Source: Chondrosia reniformis (Eukaryota > Porifera > Demospongiae > Chondrillida > Chondrillidae). Taken from it: DNA of 64,000 bases. Where the stretch lies: NCBI GenBank assembly GCA_947172415.1, contig OX359191.1, positions 1,612,001 through 1,676,000 on the forward strand, given 5' to 3'. Each line of letters begins with the position of its first letter. Positions within the stretch are counted from its first letter, which is position 1. The notes below the pieces were generated by a model. The model worked only from the letters and a program-made list of their open reading frames with translations, had not been told where the DNA came from and searched no databases. Positions 31,256 through 41,782 of this stretch are shown here, in pieces. A program made the position numbers and the translations under genes.

Positions 31256-32896
31256 ATGACGATTTTTGCACATGCGAACTTGAAGCATCCAATGGACGAG
31301 AAGGTTGACTTTGACGGGTACACTGTTTTTTTCATCAGGGAGGCCTGTGATCTCCTGACAGATCAGCTTCAGCTTGGAACGATCATTTCTCCATCAGATC
31401 ATCTCCGTGATTATGCAAGCACTCCTAACAGTCCCGCCAAGGCTGCTGGTCAATTGACCATTGGCAAGAAGCGTGATAATACAGACTTTTGGAGGCGTCC
31501 TATATCAAAGGAGACCAAATTGCTGGAAAACGTTAAACTTGAGATCAAGAATTTCTTTAAAAACATTGAAAATAAATCAAAGCGGGTCAAATGTTTTTTT
31601 GCACTGGAGATGGAGTGCTGGAGTAGCATTGTTACAGCACTAACGCGACGGAGAAGTACAACGGTTAGAAACGAGACAGAGCTCAGGTATTGCATTGGAA
31701 GCCCAATTATTAATTTCCTAAGCGAGCTTGGAGAGTATAAGGTACGTATTTGTTCCAACAAGGAGATAGGTATGCAAAGATTTCTCCCCTTTCGTATACA
31801 GGCCAAAATGGAGGAGTGTGTGCGAACAGAGGAAACGTATGAAAAAGAGGAGGTAGAGAGGTATTCAGAGGAACCACAAGCAAAGACTATAAGAACACTA
31901 CAAGGTACTGATCCTACAAAGTTTGAAGTTCATTTTCCTTGAATCCTTCGTTATGCTTTAATCCTGTTCCTCCAACAGCCACTCCAAGGAGTGTTCATGT
32001 AGCAAGGTCAGTTTCACAGGGGAGTATTGCAGACTATGTGTTGTTCACTTTGAGAAATGGGAAGGGTGATATTGTGGCTGTAATCATTGAAGCAAAAATG
32101 GACAGTTCACGTCGTAATGCTGTTGCCCAGGTAATTTTGTGCAGCTGTTTATGTGCCTATAGTGCTAACCAGTGAGTGAATCCCCTTCAACATGCAACTT
32201 GGCGATATGCACTATATATTGCCCATGAATGCAAATGCTTACACTAACCAGTGTTTTCATCATGTGTGTATTCTTAATACATTACAGGCAATTGGTTACT
32301 ACGTTGCGTTTACAGTTCTAAATCCTTCTGATGCAATGCCACTTGTTTTTGTACTCACTGAGAAGGACTTACACCTGGTACTGTTTCCTTTTACGAAAGA
32401 AGGAAAAGGCTCACTGGTGAATGCACTGAAAATACAAATTCCACTGTGGACTACAGACGAGGGATCTAGCAAAGAATGTAAATTACCATGGCGTTTGAAT
32501 TTACAGTTGCTTCACGTACTGGCCTCATTGGTATTGGCACAAATATTCAATATCAGACTGAATGTTGAATACTCATTTTCTGATGCAACAGCAAAGGTGC
32601 ATCTATCTGAAAGGATTATTACTGATAAAATGAAGATTGATGAATTGAAAACAAAAGTCGAGGAGACAATAAAGGAAAAGGATAAGGAAATAAAGAGAGT
32701 GAGGGAGGAAAAGGATGAGACAATAAAGGAAAAGGATGAGGAAATAAAGGAAAAGGATGAGGAAATAAAGAGACTGAGGGAGGAAAAGGATGAGGAAAAG
32801 AGACCGAGGGAGGAAAAGGATGAGGAAATAAAGAGAGTGAGGGAGGAAATAAAGAGACTGAGGGAGGCACTTAAGCACAAGGAAGACAAACAATAA
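31256..32896 (+). CDS. PD-(D/E)XK-nuclease-like/coiled-coil protein, copy A (469 aa, three exons)
   Basis: Exons 31256-31904, 31979-32130 and 32288-32896 have GT-AG junctions and are in phase. The N-terminal about 215 residues are helical and of unknown family, ending in ETELRYCIGSPIINFLSELG, a plausible first core helix. Exon 2 encodes IADYVLFTLRNGKGDIVAV then IIEAK and AVAQ, i.e. Asp, 18 residues, Glu-x-Lys, then a helix with Gln, the pattern of PD-(D/E)XK nucleases. Exon 3 continues AIGYYVAFTV, then EKDLHLVLFPF. The last 70 residues are an almost pure Lys/Glu/Arg coiled coil built of EEKDEEIKRLR-type repeats. No known named gene is recognised. Copies B and C keep the same exon structure. 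A Crinkler-like or transposon-linked effector is possible but unproven. Confidence 0.7.
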
Positions 32897-33404
32897 TGAT
32901 TTAATTGACACTATCATCAAAGCATAACTGATTACCAACTTGAACTTTACTGCACTAACATCTACGTATGTTTGTGTTTAAAAAGCAGTGTGCAATTCTT
33001 GAGTTATACTTCAAATACATAATCAGACATTGTAGGCAAAGAGCATGTTAAATATGCACCAGTTGTTAACATGAAGCTGCCAATACACTGATAACTACTT
33101 TATCAGTGAAATTTAATGTAAGCCTGCATGTTTATAGGCATAAATATTGTAGTAGCAGTCCTCATCTATATGTGTATATGTATATACTGCTTTGCATGTT
33201 GACATATTATGGTGGGTATATATATATAGTGGTGTTAACGTTGACATTAATGAGCTCGAGATTATTCTGGCTCTCCTGCGTGGCTCCTTTTCTTATATAT
33301 AATTAATGAAAATATAATTATATATAAGAAAGAGACCAACTGCTGCATGGCCATTTATATAGTCTATATATATAGACTATAAATGCCTATACTCCAGGAT
33401 GAAA
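32897..33404. other. Non-coding 3' flank of nuclease-like gene A with two short hairpins
   Basis: Repeated almost unchanged after copies B (49968-50500) and C (56355-56890). It includes an inverted repeat TCTTATATATAATTA...TAATTATATATAAGA (about 33292-33330) and a TATAGTCTATATATATAGACTATA palindrome near 33357-33382. No coding sequence supported. Confidence 0.6.
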
Positions 33405-33783
33405 TAGATCTCGCCTTCTCCCTGGTGAAAAAAGAAGCAGCTCCGGTCCAGGGAAGGATGGTATCTCCTTTCAAATAATGAGTGCTGATGTTCTAAGAGA
33501 TTTGTGGCTTACCCTGTTAGGAGTATGTTGGAAGAGTGGTATGATTCCCTCAGAATGGCAGAGAAGCTTGGTGGTTCCGGTTCCCAAGAAGCAATGTGGT
33601 GGCATGAGTGTGGCTGATAGATTTAGAGGAATTGCACTAACTTTGGTGCATGGTGTGTAAGGTTTTCTGTCATATTCTAAAGGAGAGGCTGGCTACTGTG
33701 GTTGAGGAATACAATTTGGTCTTGGAAGAACAAGGTGCCACATCAGTTATTGGTGGACATGAGTTGTCATGGTTACAGCTTTG
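33405..33783 (+). pseudogene. Non-LTR reverse transcriptase fragment (unit 1)
   Basis: Encodes the N-terminal part of an RT: FSLVKKEAAP, GKDGISFQIM, PSEWQRSLVVPVPKKQ, FRGIALTL. A 5-bp insertion (GGTCC after GCAGCTCC) and a 3-4 bp CATG insertion break the frame relative to the copy at 50505. A stop follows EEQGATSVIGGHELSWLQL. It has no catalytic core. Confidence 0.75.
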
Positions 33784-33789
33784 AAGGGG

Positions 33790-34741
33790 ATCCTAGCTTT
33801 AATCAGTCTGTATCAGTGCATGCATGTGGAGGTGTGTCAAGTTGGTTCTCTCTCCCAGACGCCACCCCTCACTCTATATAGCCCAACCTCAGCCAATAAC
33901 ATATAATAAATGTTAATAATATATATATACATTAATACTAGTTCACATTACTGGTGTATATAATATTACATGTTGCTCTTGGGGCCTTAATGCTTCTCCT
34001 GTAAAGTATAAAATTGCATGTTGGGCCGTCCCTTTCTGTAGTGAGGGATGCATATGCCCACTTGTAGTGGGAGGAACACACCCTTCAAATAGTCCTCCAC
34101 TCTCATGCGATTCACTGGAACCAGATCTTGACTCAATCTAACATAAATAGACCAAAACTTTAAAAAAATAATAATATATAAACAGTGATATATAGGCTGG
34201 CGAGGTGGATGGAAGCTTGCGATAGGAATTTGCAGACTTGGGAAATTAAAATATTGTATACGTGAATGAAACTGATAGAATTCTCACCATGTAGAGATGT
34301 CCCAACACTCATAGGGCATTCACTTTTTGACTTTGACTATAGGTGGAAGTAAAATGGTGCCGCTTGGTCCACGTGGACTGGTCTGGCAAGGCCAGACGTT
34401 ATCTCAAAGGGATGATATTTACTCTTAATAATATTATACGGTCAAAGTCATTGAAGTAATATATGTATAATAAATAAGCTAATTGTAAAAATAAAATTCT
34501 CAGTAAAGACCCATAGATTTGGCAGTTGAAGGATCCAATCTGAAGGGGCACCCGATCCCCCACTAGTTACACAGTCATCCTACCAGTTACCGGATATATC
34601 GACCTCCGACAATATGACTTGATATCTGTTTTTAGGTTATGTAAACACCCACACCACAAACTGGCATACTACAAATAACTCCATTTAGACCATCTGGTGG
34701 TGTGTATATAGCACATACGTATACACAGAAATGAGTTGTTC
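33790..34741. other. Non-coding spacer joining units 1 and 2
   Basis: AT-rich, closely repeated at 50880-51840. Includes a direct-repeat boundary at about 34446. No gene seen. Confidence 0.6.
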
Positions 34742-35260
34742 TTAGCTAAGGGTTAAGCATGTCTTTATACAATATTTAGACTGGCTCAGCTGTCTTCCCT
34801 TCACCTCGACAGACAGTTTTCCAACTTTCCTCTTATCCCTCCTTTCTGGTTTAGCGGAGCTTGCTCCGCCTAGTTTCTTCTTTCTCTTAACCACTTTGCT
34901 GAAGGAAGCCTCACTCTGATGAACCGTCGCCTCACCGGGGTGTTTTACTCCATCTCCAAGCTGCGCGTTCTTTCCGTCCAGATCACTTTCCTCTTCTTTC
35001 TCGGCTAGCTTCCCCCACAACTCTCGCACTTTTTTTCTCAGCTGCTCTACTTCTCTCATCAGCGACACAGTCTTCGAGGCCATGCAGAAACAGCAGACAA
35101 AGCTTCGGTCGTCCAGTAGACCGACGTTCTCCTTGTATCCCAAGCACTGAAAGTGAAACCATCCCCCGCAAATCTCACAGCTCGCCATTTCACCAAATTC
35201 GCTGTCTTCGCCACATATGCATAAGATTACATAAGATTTTGTCTTCTTTCTAGCCTCCAC
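34742..35260 (-). CDS. PHD-finger/coiled-coil protein, copy 2 (172 aa)
   Basis: The same 172-residue protein as the copy at 30546, with only silent changes noticed (for example TTTTTCGGC/TTTCTCGGC near the middle, silent in this frame). All PHD zinc ligands and the coiled coil are present. Its upstream region is truncated 131 bp from the start codon by the insertion of a DIRS-like element that separates it from nuclease-like gene B. Start codon as in copy 1. Confidence 0.65.
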   Translation of the reverse strand: MEARKKTKSYVILCICGEDSEFGEMASCEICGGWFHFQCLGYKENVGLLDDRSFVCCFCMASKTVSLMREVEQLRKKVRELWGKLAEKEEESDLDGKNAQLGDGVKHPGEATVHQSEASFSKVVKRKKKLGGASSAKPERRDKRKVGKLSVEVKGRQLSQSKYCIKTCLTLS

Positions 35261-36063
35261 TGGATTTTACAAGACATTTACTATCCTTCCGGGAGCTATT
35301 TCAAACTCTTCCGGACACCCGCTGCTTGCCTGCCGCCATCTTTTTCGCACTTATATATGATTAGCCTTTGTGTAAATGTATTAACTCTTGTTAATGAACA
35401 GCCGTTACGTTACCAGTGTATAGTGATTATTTGCGATCTCACCTTAAATCCTAAACCTGACTCTCAGTTCTCCTATAGTTCGCTTTCGGCTAATACCATC
35501 CCCCAACCTTTACCCTCGACATCATCGATGCCGATAGGCTTTGGCGGTCCGGTCCAAAGAGGAGACCCACACCCTCAATGCTTTGGGTGGTGCCGACTTC
35601 CACAAAATGACAGCGGCACGTGACCCATCACGTAACGCGTCATTCATCCCAAAGCATAGGAAAAACGAAACCACGGAACCGGACCCTGACAACAGCTGGT
35701 AATACACCCAGGCAACATTTCACCTCAGCCCAAAACAGATGTGTATAAAAAACGATCTCAACATTGACCAAAAACGTGAGTTTTTTTTTCCACTATACTT
35801 CTGATCTCTAAACTCCACTAACTAGCCCTTTGCTCACTTCAAAAACTGCAACCAAATGATTTACTAATGCTAACTTTCCTTGAGGCTTTAACCCCATATT
35901 CAAAGACGAATCCATTATCATACATATAGTTACACAAATCAAATTGACAATTATTAATATTCTCCAATAACTAGATAGATGCATATATTCTATATTCATT
36001 AAATAAATAACAGTTATTAATATCCTCTAAATTGTCCACATATCTCCATTCAATAAATAACAC

Positions 36064-37074
36064 TTAAATAGTCCTTTCCAGTAACTGGTTAGATATATTA
36101 GCCAATTCTGACTGAGGGGGACGAATATATAGCTGATATGCCGTACTTTTCCATCGTCCCAATCTTTTAATATCTGTTTCGGGAACTCCCGTACTAGCAG
36201 CAGTAGTTGCTGCTCCAATGCGTAAACTATGACTATTATAGTTCCTTGGGTTGATATCTGAGTAAGCCTCCAGCATTTTCCTAATACCCTTCACTAACTG
36301 AGATCGTGTCAAAGCACTGCCATTTTTATGTATAAAAAGAATCCCAGGCCTGGGACCTCTAATTTTTAAATAATCCAATACAGCAGCCACAGGACAGAGA
36401 TCACACCCTGTGCTATTTAAATAAACCGTTGTACCTTGCCTTTCCTGGTCTGTTTTTGAAGCTTTTATTTTAATAGCAATCTGAGATGGCTTAAATGGAT
36501 TATTGAATGTGATATCACCCAATGATAAATGTCTAGATGGGTCATATTGAACCCCATCTGCTAATAAAAATTCTGCTGATCTCAGAAAAGCAAAAAATCC
36601 AATATTAACTGCTGCCCATAATAATCTATTCTCAAATTCTTTTGGATTCCTGGCTAATTGTTTCTTAATTAACCTTAATATAGCTGGAGTAATTGGTAGC
36701 CTGATAAGCGGTCCCTTCTGAATATGTGGTTTCTGTCTAGCAATACCCTTTAGCAATAATTCTATTCTAGGTGATATACCACAGTACCACAAGCTTTCGC
36801 TTATATGAAAATATCTAATAGCTGATAAATATATTCGAATAGTTTTGACAGATACATTTTCCTTGCCCATAGATGTCACAAAAAGGAATAATGCATAATC
36901 CGATGTTGGTAAATAGGGTAACGAGAACTGAATGCAAAATTTTTTAAACCTTTTCATGCCAGAATTGTAGCATCTCCTGGTAGACTCTGATATTCCTTGC
37001 CTAATGAATTGGTGAGCATTCTCTTCCAATCCTTTGAGAGCCAATCTGGACGATGAGTGACTAACATCTGCCAT
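36064..37074 (-). CDS. Tyrosine recombinase of the DIRS-like element (336 aa)
   Basis: Integrase that replaces DDE integrase in YR retroelements, inserting circular DNA by a tyrosine nucleophile. N-terminal SAM-like domain (GISESTRRCYNSGMKRFKKF), catalytic domain with FLRSAEFL (Arg I), HSLRIGAATTAA (H-x-x-R), LGRWKSTAYQLYIR (Trp and nucleophile Tyr). All key residues are present and there are no stops. It overlaps the RT frame by about 120 bp in another frame, as usual for these elements. Confidence 0.85.
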   Translation of the reverse strand: MADVSHSSSRLALKGLEENAHQFIRQGISESTRRCYNSGMKRFKKFCIQFSLPYLPTSDYALFLFVTSMGKENVSVKTIRIYLSAIRYFHISESLWYCGISPRIELLLKGIARQKPHIQKGPLIRLPITPAILRLIKKQLARNPKEFENRLLWAAVNIGFFAFLRSAEFLLADGVQYDPSRHLSLGDITFNNPFKPSQIAIKIKASKTDQERQGTTVYLNSTGCDLCPVAAVLDYLKIRGPRPGILFIHKNGSALTRSQLVKGIRKMLEAYSDINPRNYNSHSLRIGAATTAASTGVPETDIKRLGRWKSTAYQLYIRPPQSELANISNQLLERTI

Positions 37075-38763
37075 AAGCTGTCTGGAATTACAGTAGGACT
37101 TTTTTCTGCTTGAGGAACCTGAGTAAAGAATAATTTTAATTTATTTCGAGATATGCTATCAGCAGGGCCATTCTCAATGCCACTCAAATGATCGGCTGTA
37201 AGTGTAAATTGAAAAATAGCTGTAAAAAAAGTTAAACATCTCAATAAATGCATCACAATTCCTGATGGTTCTTTAGAGGAACCCTTCCTTATTGCCTGCA
37301 CTACAGCCATATTGTCACACTGACATAAGACATGGTGGTTTGACCATGAAGGTCCCCATATAGCGGCTGCTAATACTATTGGAATTAACTCCTTGATCAT
37401 TATATTAACATCCTGCCAGCTACTATCCCAGCTACCCTGAATCCACTGAGACTGCCACAATGCCCCACAGCCCCAGGTGCCTGAAGCATCCGAGCTAAAG
37501 GTAATGGAAGGTACAACCATGTGAGCTAAATGAAGAAACCCTACACCATTCCACCTCTCACAAAAAGTAGACCACCAAGCCAAATCAGATCTAAAACCCA
37601 CGTTTAACCGAATAAAGTGATGCTTCTTATTAGCAATTGATAATGTATCGAACATTCTCCTCAGAAAGCAGCGGCCCTGAGGAATCACTTTGCAAGCAAA
37701 ATTCAATAAACCCAGCAATTTCTCCAACTCCCTTCTAGTTGCCGCTTTCTTGGAGGACCACTTGCGTAATTCATCTTTAATTTTTGATAACTTTGTACTC
37801 GGTAAACTGGCTATTTGCCTTTCTGAATCAATTTCAATTCCCAAAAATGTTAATCTAGTTTCAGGCCCTTCAATCTTATCCTCAGCCAGGGGAACCCCTA
37901 GCATTGTACACGTAGAAATTAATATTTCTAAGTATTTACTACACTCATCAGTAGCAGGCCTACCTACAACCAAAAAATCATCAAGGTAATGTAGTATATT
38001 CTGGCAACCATTAGCCCGTACAATCCATTCCAATGCATCAGCATATGCATTAAATAACACTGGAGCCGACCTTAAGCCAAAAGGTACTTGTTTATCAAAA
38101 TAAGATTTATCTCTCCACACCATGCCAAGAAGGTGGCGATCATCAGGGTGCACTGGAACATTCCGAAAGGCATTTGCAACATCAATCTTAGCCATTAATG
38201 CCCCTTTACCTGCCTGCCACAACATCCTTGCGGCGTCCTCCACAGAGGAATAGACCATGCTAGCTGACACCTTAGAAATGCCATCATTGATGCTAACTTT
38301 TTCTGGGAATGATAAATCAACAATCAATCTCCACTTCCCAGGAGTTGACTTAGGAATTACCCCAAATCGATTAGCCATGCAGCCAATGAAAGACTTTCTC
38401 CTGAATGGACCAGCAATATGTTTCTTAACTAATTCATTATTTAAGTATGCATCCACCACCTCTGACTTTTCCATTGATGAGGGACAGTTGTTTTTAGCAG
38501 ACCTAAATGGCCTAGTATAATCATAACCTATTCGAACTCCACATCTCACCCCATTAACCAGATGATTAACCCATTGCCTATTCTGGTGACCCTCCAGAGC
38601 TTTCTCCCAAGCTTCAGCTTTGAAAGGTGTATCTACCTGTCTTGCTTCTTCTGGAATATATGGTTGTACCATTGCAAATTTAGACGCTGACTCCTGAATC
38701 TCTACAAATCGTTTGGCAAGCAGCGGTGCTGATACAAAGCATCTTGGTAAGACCTGACCTATA
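36954..38763 (-). CDS. Reverse transcriptase/RNase H of the DIRS-like element (about 600 aa)
   Basis: Open frame from a likely acceptor at 38764 (GTATATTATAG/GTCAGG); the frame itself is open from 38789. RT motifs: NRFGVIPKS, WRLIVDLSFPE, AKIDVANAFRNVPVHP, FGLRSAPVLFNAYADALEW, YLDDFLVVG (active site intact), LTFLGIEID. RNase H follows: SSDASGTWGCGALW, KELIPIVLAA, CDNMAVV, GPADSISR, with Asp, Glu and Asp ligands visible. It runs into the recombinase frame at its 3' end. Upstream splicing to gag is inferred from the acceptor. Confidence 0.85.
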
Positions 38764-39217
38764 ATATACACATAAATGTTTATAACCATGCATTCCCCAG
38801 ATAAACAACCTGTTAGATATATCTATATATCAATTCTTTGTATGAATATGTATATAGAAAAGAATAATTAAATATACCTATAAAGACCATTCGGTTAATT
38901 ATGAATAAATTCAGATATCATTTCAATTCATTTACCAATAAAGCTTAATCAAATGGTACCACCACATTTTATAATTATGTCATGCACAATGCCAAATCCA
39001 TTAATCCAGATATATATATTAACTCAATGGAGTCAACAAATAACTTAGATATATGCAAATAACCGTATATGGTCTACATATCAACAATGTTCAGTTATAC
39101 ATAAGCTAATTAAGCAAACATGAAATTATTCAGCTACTAATGGCATTAATATTCCCATACAAAGCCATGTATATTTAAGCTGAAGCATAAATTTATCCAG
39201 CTACAGCCATCTACAAT

Positions 39218-41408
39218 TTATTGTCTGGTCGGAGCATTTCCCGTAGATGATTGAACAACACCCCCAAATGCTGCAGGTCTTGGCTCCATTGATGTATAAG
39301 GCTGGCGAAAATTGGTCATCCTGTTCCGCTTACACTTTATGGCTGGGTGATCCCTTCCACATGTACTGCACATATGGTCAAAGCGGCATGAGTAGTTCTG
39401 GCAAAAACGACCTGCATTCCAACGTATACAGGTCCTATTCAGCCGACGCATTTTACTCTTCCTAGCCCACTGCAGCCCATTTAACTTCCCCACAAAGAGC
39501 AGCTGCCTTTTCTCTAAATTGGATATCATATTCAAGCCAGTGGGTTTCACCGAAATTAGCGTCCCTGGCCAAACGGGTAACTACACCCAAATAAGTAAAT
39601 AACTCCAATGCCTTCTCTGGCTTCTCAGCAACAACTGTAGCGGCATACAAGGCGAAGGACAAGGCCCAGTCAGGGAATGTCTCCACTGGTATGGGTTTCT
39701 TCTTCTTCTCCTTTTCGTCTTTAAATTGTTCTGCCATGTTTTCCGGCAATAAGGATGCAAAATCCACATAAATCCCTTCCCGGATCTTCTCAACGAGATT
39801 CCCCGGAACAGCTGGCAAGCCCCCCCCTGGAGCAAAGCCAACCTTCATTTTGGCCTTTCCATTTCCTGATTGAACAGGCATATCACTCTTCCCGGTCTCA
39901 TCATCGGACCCTTCTTCCACCAAGCCCGACAAAGTGCCTTCAACCAAAGCACCTAAATATCAACACCAAAATAACTTATCAATGACGCCTCTAACTTCCA
40001 TGAATAACAAACTACCGTAAATCAATCAACAAAAACCATATTCCCAAACATATCCATATCCCTCCATTATCTAAACAATAACACTTAAATTTAGTGTTAT
40101 ACATCCTTCCATCAAAACTGTCAACAATTTTGGCCAAGCGTGGCTATAGTACATATACATTACAACTGCCAATAATAATATATTACCAAGCGTGGCTACA
40201 TACATCACCCATTATAGAGCATTACTAATAAATGTTGCTAGCACAGCCATATTACATATACATCCAAACTATCAATAATAATATTGCCTAGCGTGGCTAT
40301 ATACGTACCTCCAAACCGTCATTAACAATATTGCCAAGTATGCATGGCTATAATATACATAACAATTGCCCATGAAAATTTGCCACACGTAGTTATAACA
40401 AATAGACCCATCAAACCACCATATTGCCAAAGATCTATAATCAAACTGCCATTAAATAATATTGCCAAGCGTGGCTATAACACCCCAATCAACATTTGCC
40501 ATTAATCAGGCCAAGCGTGACTATAATACACCAATCAACAATTTGCCATTAATCTTGCCAAGTGTGGCTAAAATACACCAACCAACAATTGCCATTAATC
40601 ATGCCAAGCGTGGCTATAATACACCAACCAACAATTACCATTAATCATGCCAAGCGTGGCTATAATACACCAACCAACAATTACCATTAATATTACCAAG
40701 AATTACATTGAGAACATGGCCAAGTGTGGTTATCATACACACCCAAGTTGCATGCCATTAAGAATAAAGCCAAGTGCCAAAAGTGGCTATACATGTGTAT
40801 ACCTCAAAAACCTTAAATATAAACCTAAATTAGCTATATATAATGCCTCCTGTAACCAAATTTAGCAATAAAATGAATTAACCCTTAACCAACTACCCCA
40901 GAGCATTCAATTATCCATCCCAAATTACAATTTATAACTATATACCCTAAGCATATGAGAGTATGTGAAATATTGTCCATTATATGCAACTCCAATAAAA
41001 CCCAGCCTTAACATAATTTACCTGACCAACTTCTAAGAACTTTCCTACCAAAATTATCCTAATGCCTATTAAATAACTTAAGCCAAATAAATACTAAATA
41101 GATACTGCAATTATTTACTATTTTAAAAACAAACTACCTATTCCTACAACACTTATATTTGCACTATAATAAAATTCCTACATAGCGATACATACAAAAG
41201 AATAACACTCACCTTCAGACGTAGCCTGTATATCTCCTGACGAAGGCTGACCCGAAGCAACTTTAACAGAGAGCTCCTCAACAGTCTTTCCCAAAGTTAA
41301 TTGCTGCTGCTGCAATGTTTGCACCACCTGCGTCAACGACAAAAGCGCCGTCTCCACGGCACCGTTATTACTGCTTGCTGACACCTCTGGAATACCACCC
41401 GTTGCCAT
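39218..41408 (-). CDS. Gag-like gene of the DIRS-like element, spliced, with an apparent frameshift
   Basis: Exon 1 (41408-41213) encodes a coiled-coil-forming N-terminus (LTQVVQTLQQQQLTLGKTVE) ending GAAG/GTGAGT. Exon 2 begins at 39952 after TATTTAG and joins in phase (EG-ALVEGTLSGLVEEG). It continues to GEVKWAAV, after which the frame must shift by one base near 39465 to read WARKSKMRRLNRTC and the zinc-binding region CRFDHMCSTCGRDHPAIKC. The shift could be a mutation, programmed frameshifting or a sequence error. The intron contains a minisatellite. Confidence 0.6.
40130..40790. repeat. Minisatellite of about 46-bp units in the gag intron
   Basis: About twelve degenerate units containing GCCAAGCGTGGCTATAATAC, spaced about 45-55 bp where best preserved (40467, 40512, 40558, 40603, 40649), joined by CACCAACCAACAATTACCAT. 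No spacers of unrelated sequence, so it is not CRISPR-like. Confidence 0.85.
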
Positions 41409-41667
41409 TGAATAGCGCTATCTGTTCGCAAATAAAAACTGAAAGAATTAACGTCGTTTCCACCGTAGGTTCACGTTGTTGAATGCACAAACATCACCTA
41501 GTAACAGCTTAACCAATCCACTTGATTCTCTTATCGATTTTAGCATACTATTCGCGGAGATTTCATATAGCGTATACCTTATATACAATTATATATATAT
41601 ATATATGCGTACATCCTTCACTCGTCCATTAACTCCGTTTACCTCCGTAAACTCCATTAAACTCCAT

Positions 41668-41782
41668 TTAACAAAGTCTCCAGTGATTGGTGCATGGGCT
41701 GCTCGCCCCAATTAACGCCCACGGGCTAATATGCCTAGCCTAGCCTAGCCAATAAGATTACAGTTACCATTCCAACATTTTC
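41668..41782. promoter_or_regulatory. Promoter half of nuclease-like gene B
   Basis: Resumes the unit sequence after the DIRS-like element: AAAGTCTCCAGTGATTGGTG (CCAAT box, inverted), then three CCTAG repeats and AGCCAATAAGATTAC just before the start codon. Same as 53965-54072 in unit 3. Confidence 0.4.

Larger units (their letters stand above)
30252..34445. repeat. 4.2-kb gene-pair unit, copy 1
   Basis: Direct repeat starting GTCATTAAAGTAATATATGT. It contains the PHD ORF (minus), shared promoter, nuclease-like gene A (plus), a non-coding flank, a dead RT fragment, then 33800-34445 of AT-rich spacer. The next unit starts with the same bases near 34446, a period of about 4,195 bp. Units 2 and 3 begin near 34446 and 51533. 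Confidence 0.85.
35395..41667 (-). mobile_element. DIRS/Ngaro-type tyrosine-recombinase retrotransposon, apparently near full length
   Basis: Comparison with the uninterrupted site in unit 3 (TTGTTAAGAAAGTCTCC near 53960) bounds the insertion: unit 2 breaks at TTGTTAA (35388-35394) and resumes at TTAACAAAGTCTCC (41668). Transcription is minus: gag, then RT/RNase H, then tyrosine recombinase. The insertion shares TTAA at both edges. Catalytic motifs of RT and recombinase are intact. I could not see the split or inverted terminal repeats by eye, so DIRS versus Ngaro is undecided; the gene order and lack of a methyltransferase favour Ngaro-like. Confidence 0.8.

Noticed and set aside
32512-32938. 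Minus-strand open frames full of Ser, Leu, Phe and Pro (also at 49640-50031 and 55958-56396)
   Set aside because: They are shadows of the purine-rich coiled-coil codons on the plus strand and have no domain content.
40130-40790. CRISPR-like array
   Set aside because: The units are adjacent and degenerate, with no unique spacers, in a eukaryotic transposon intron. It is a minisatellite.
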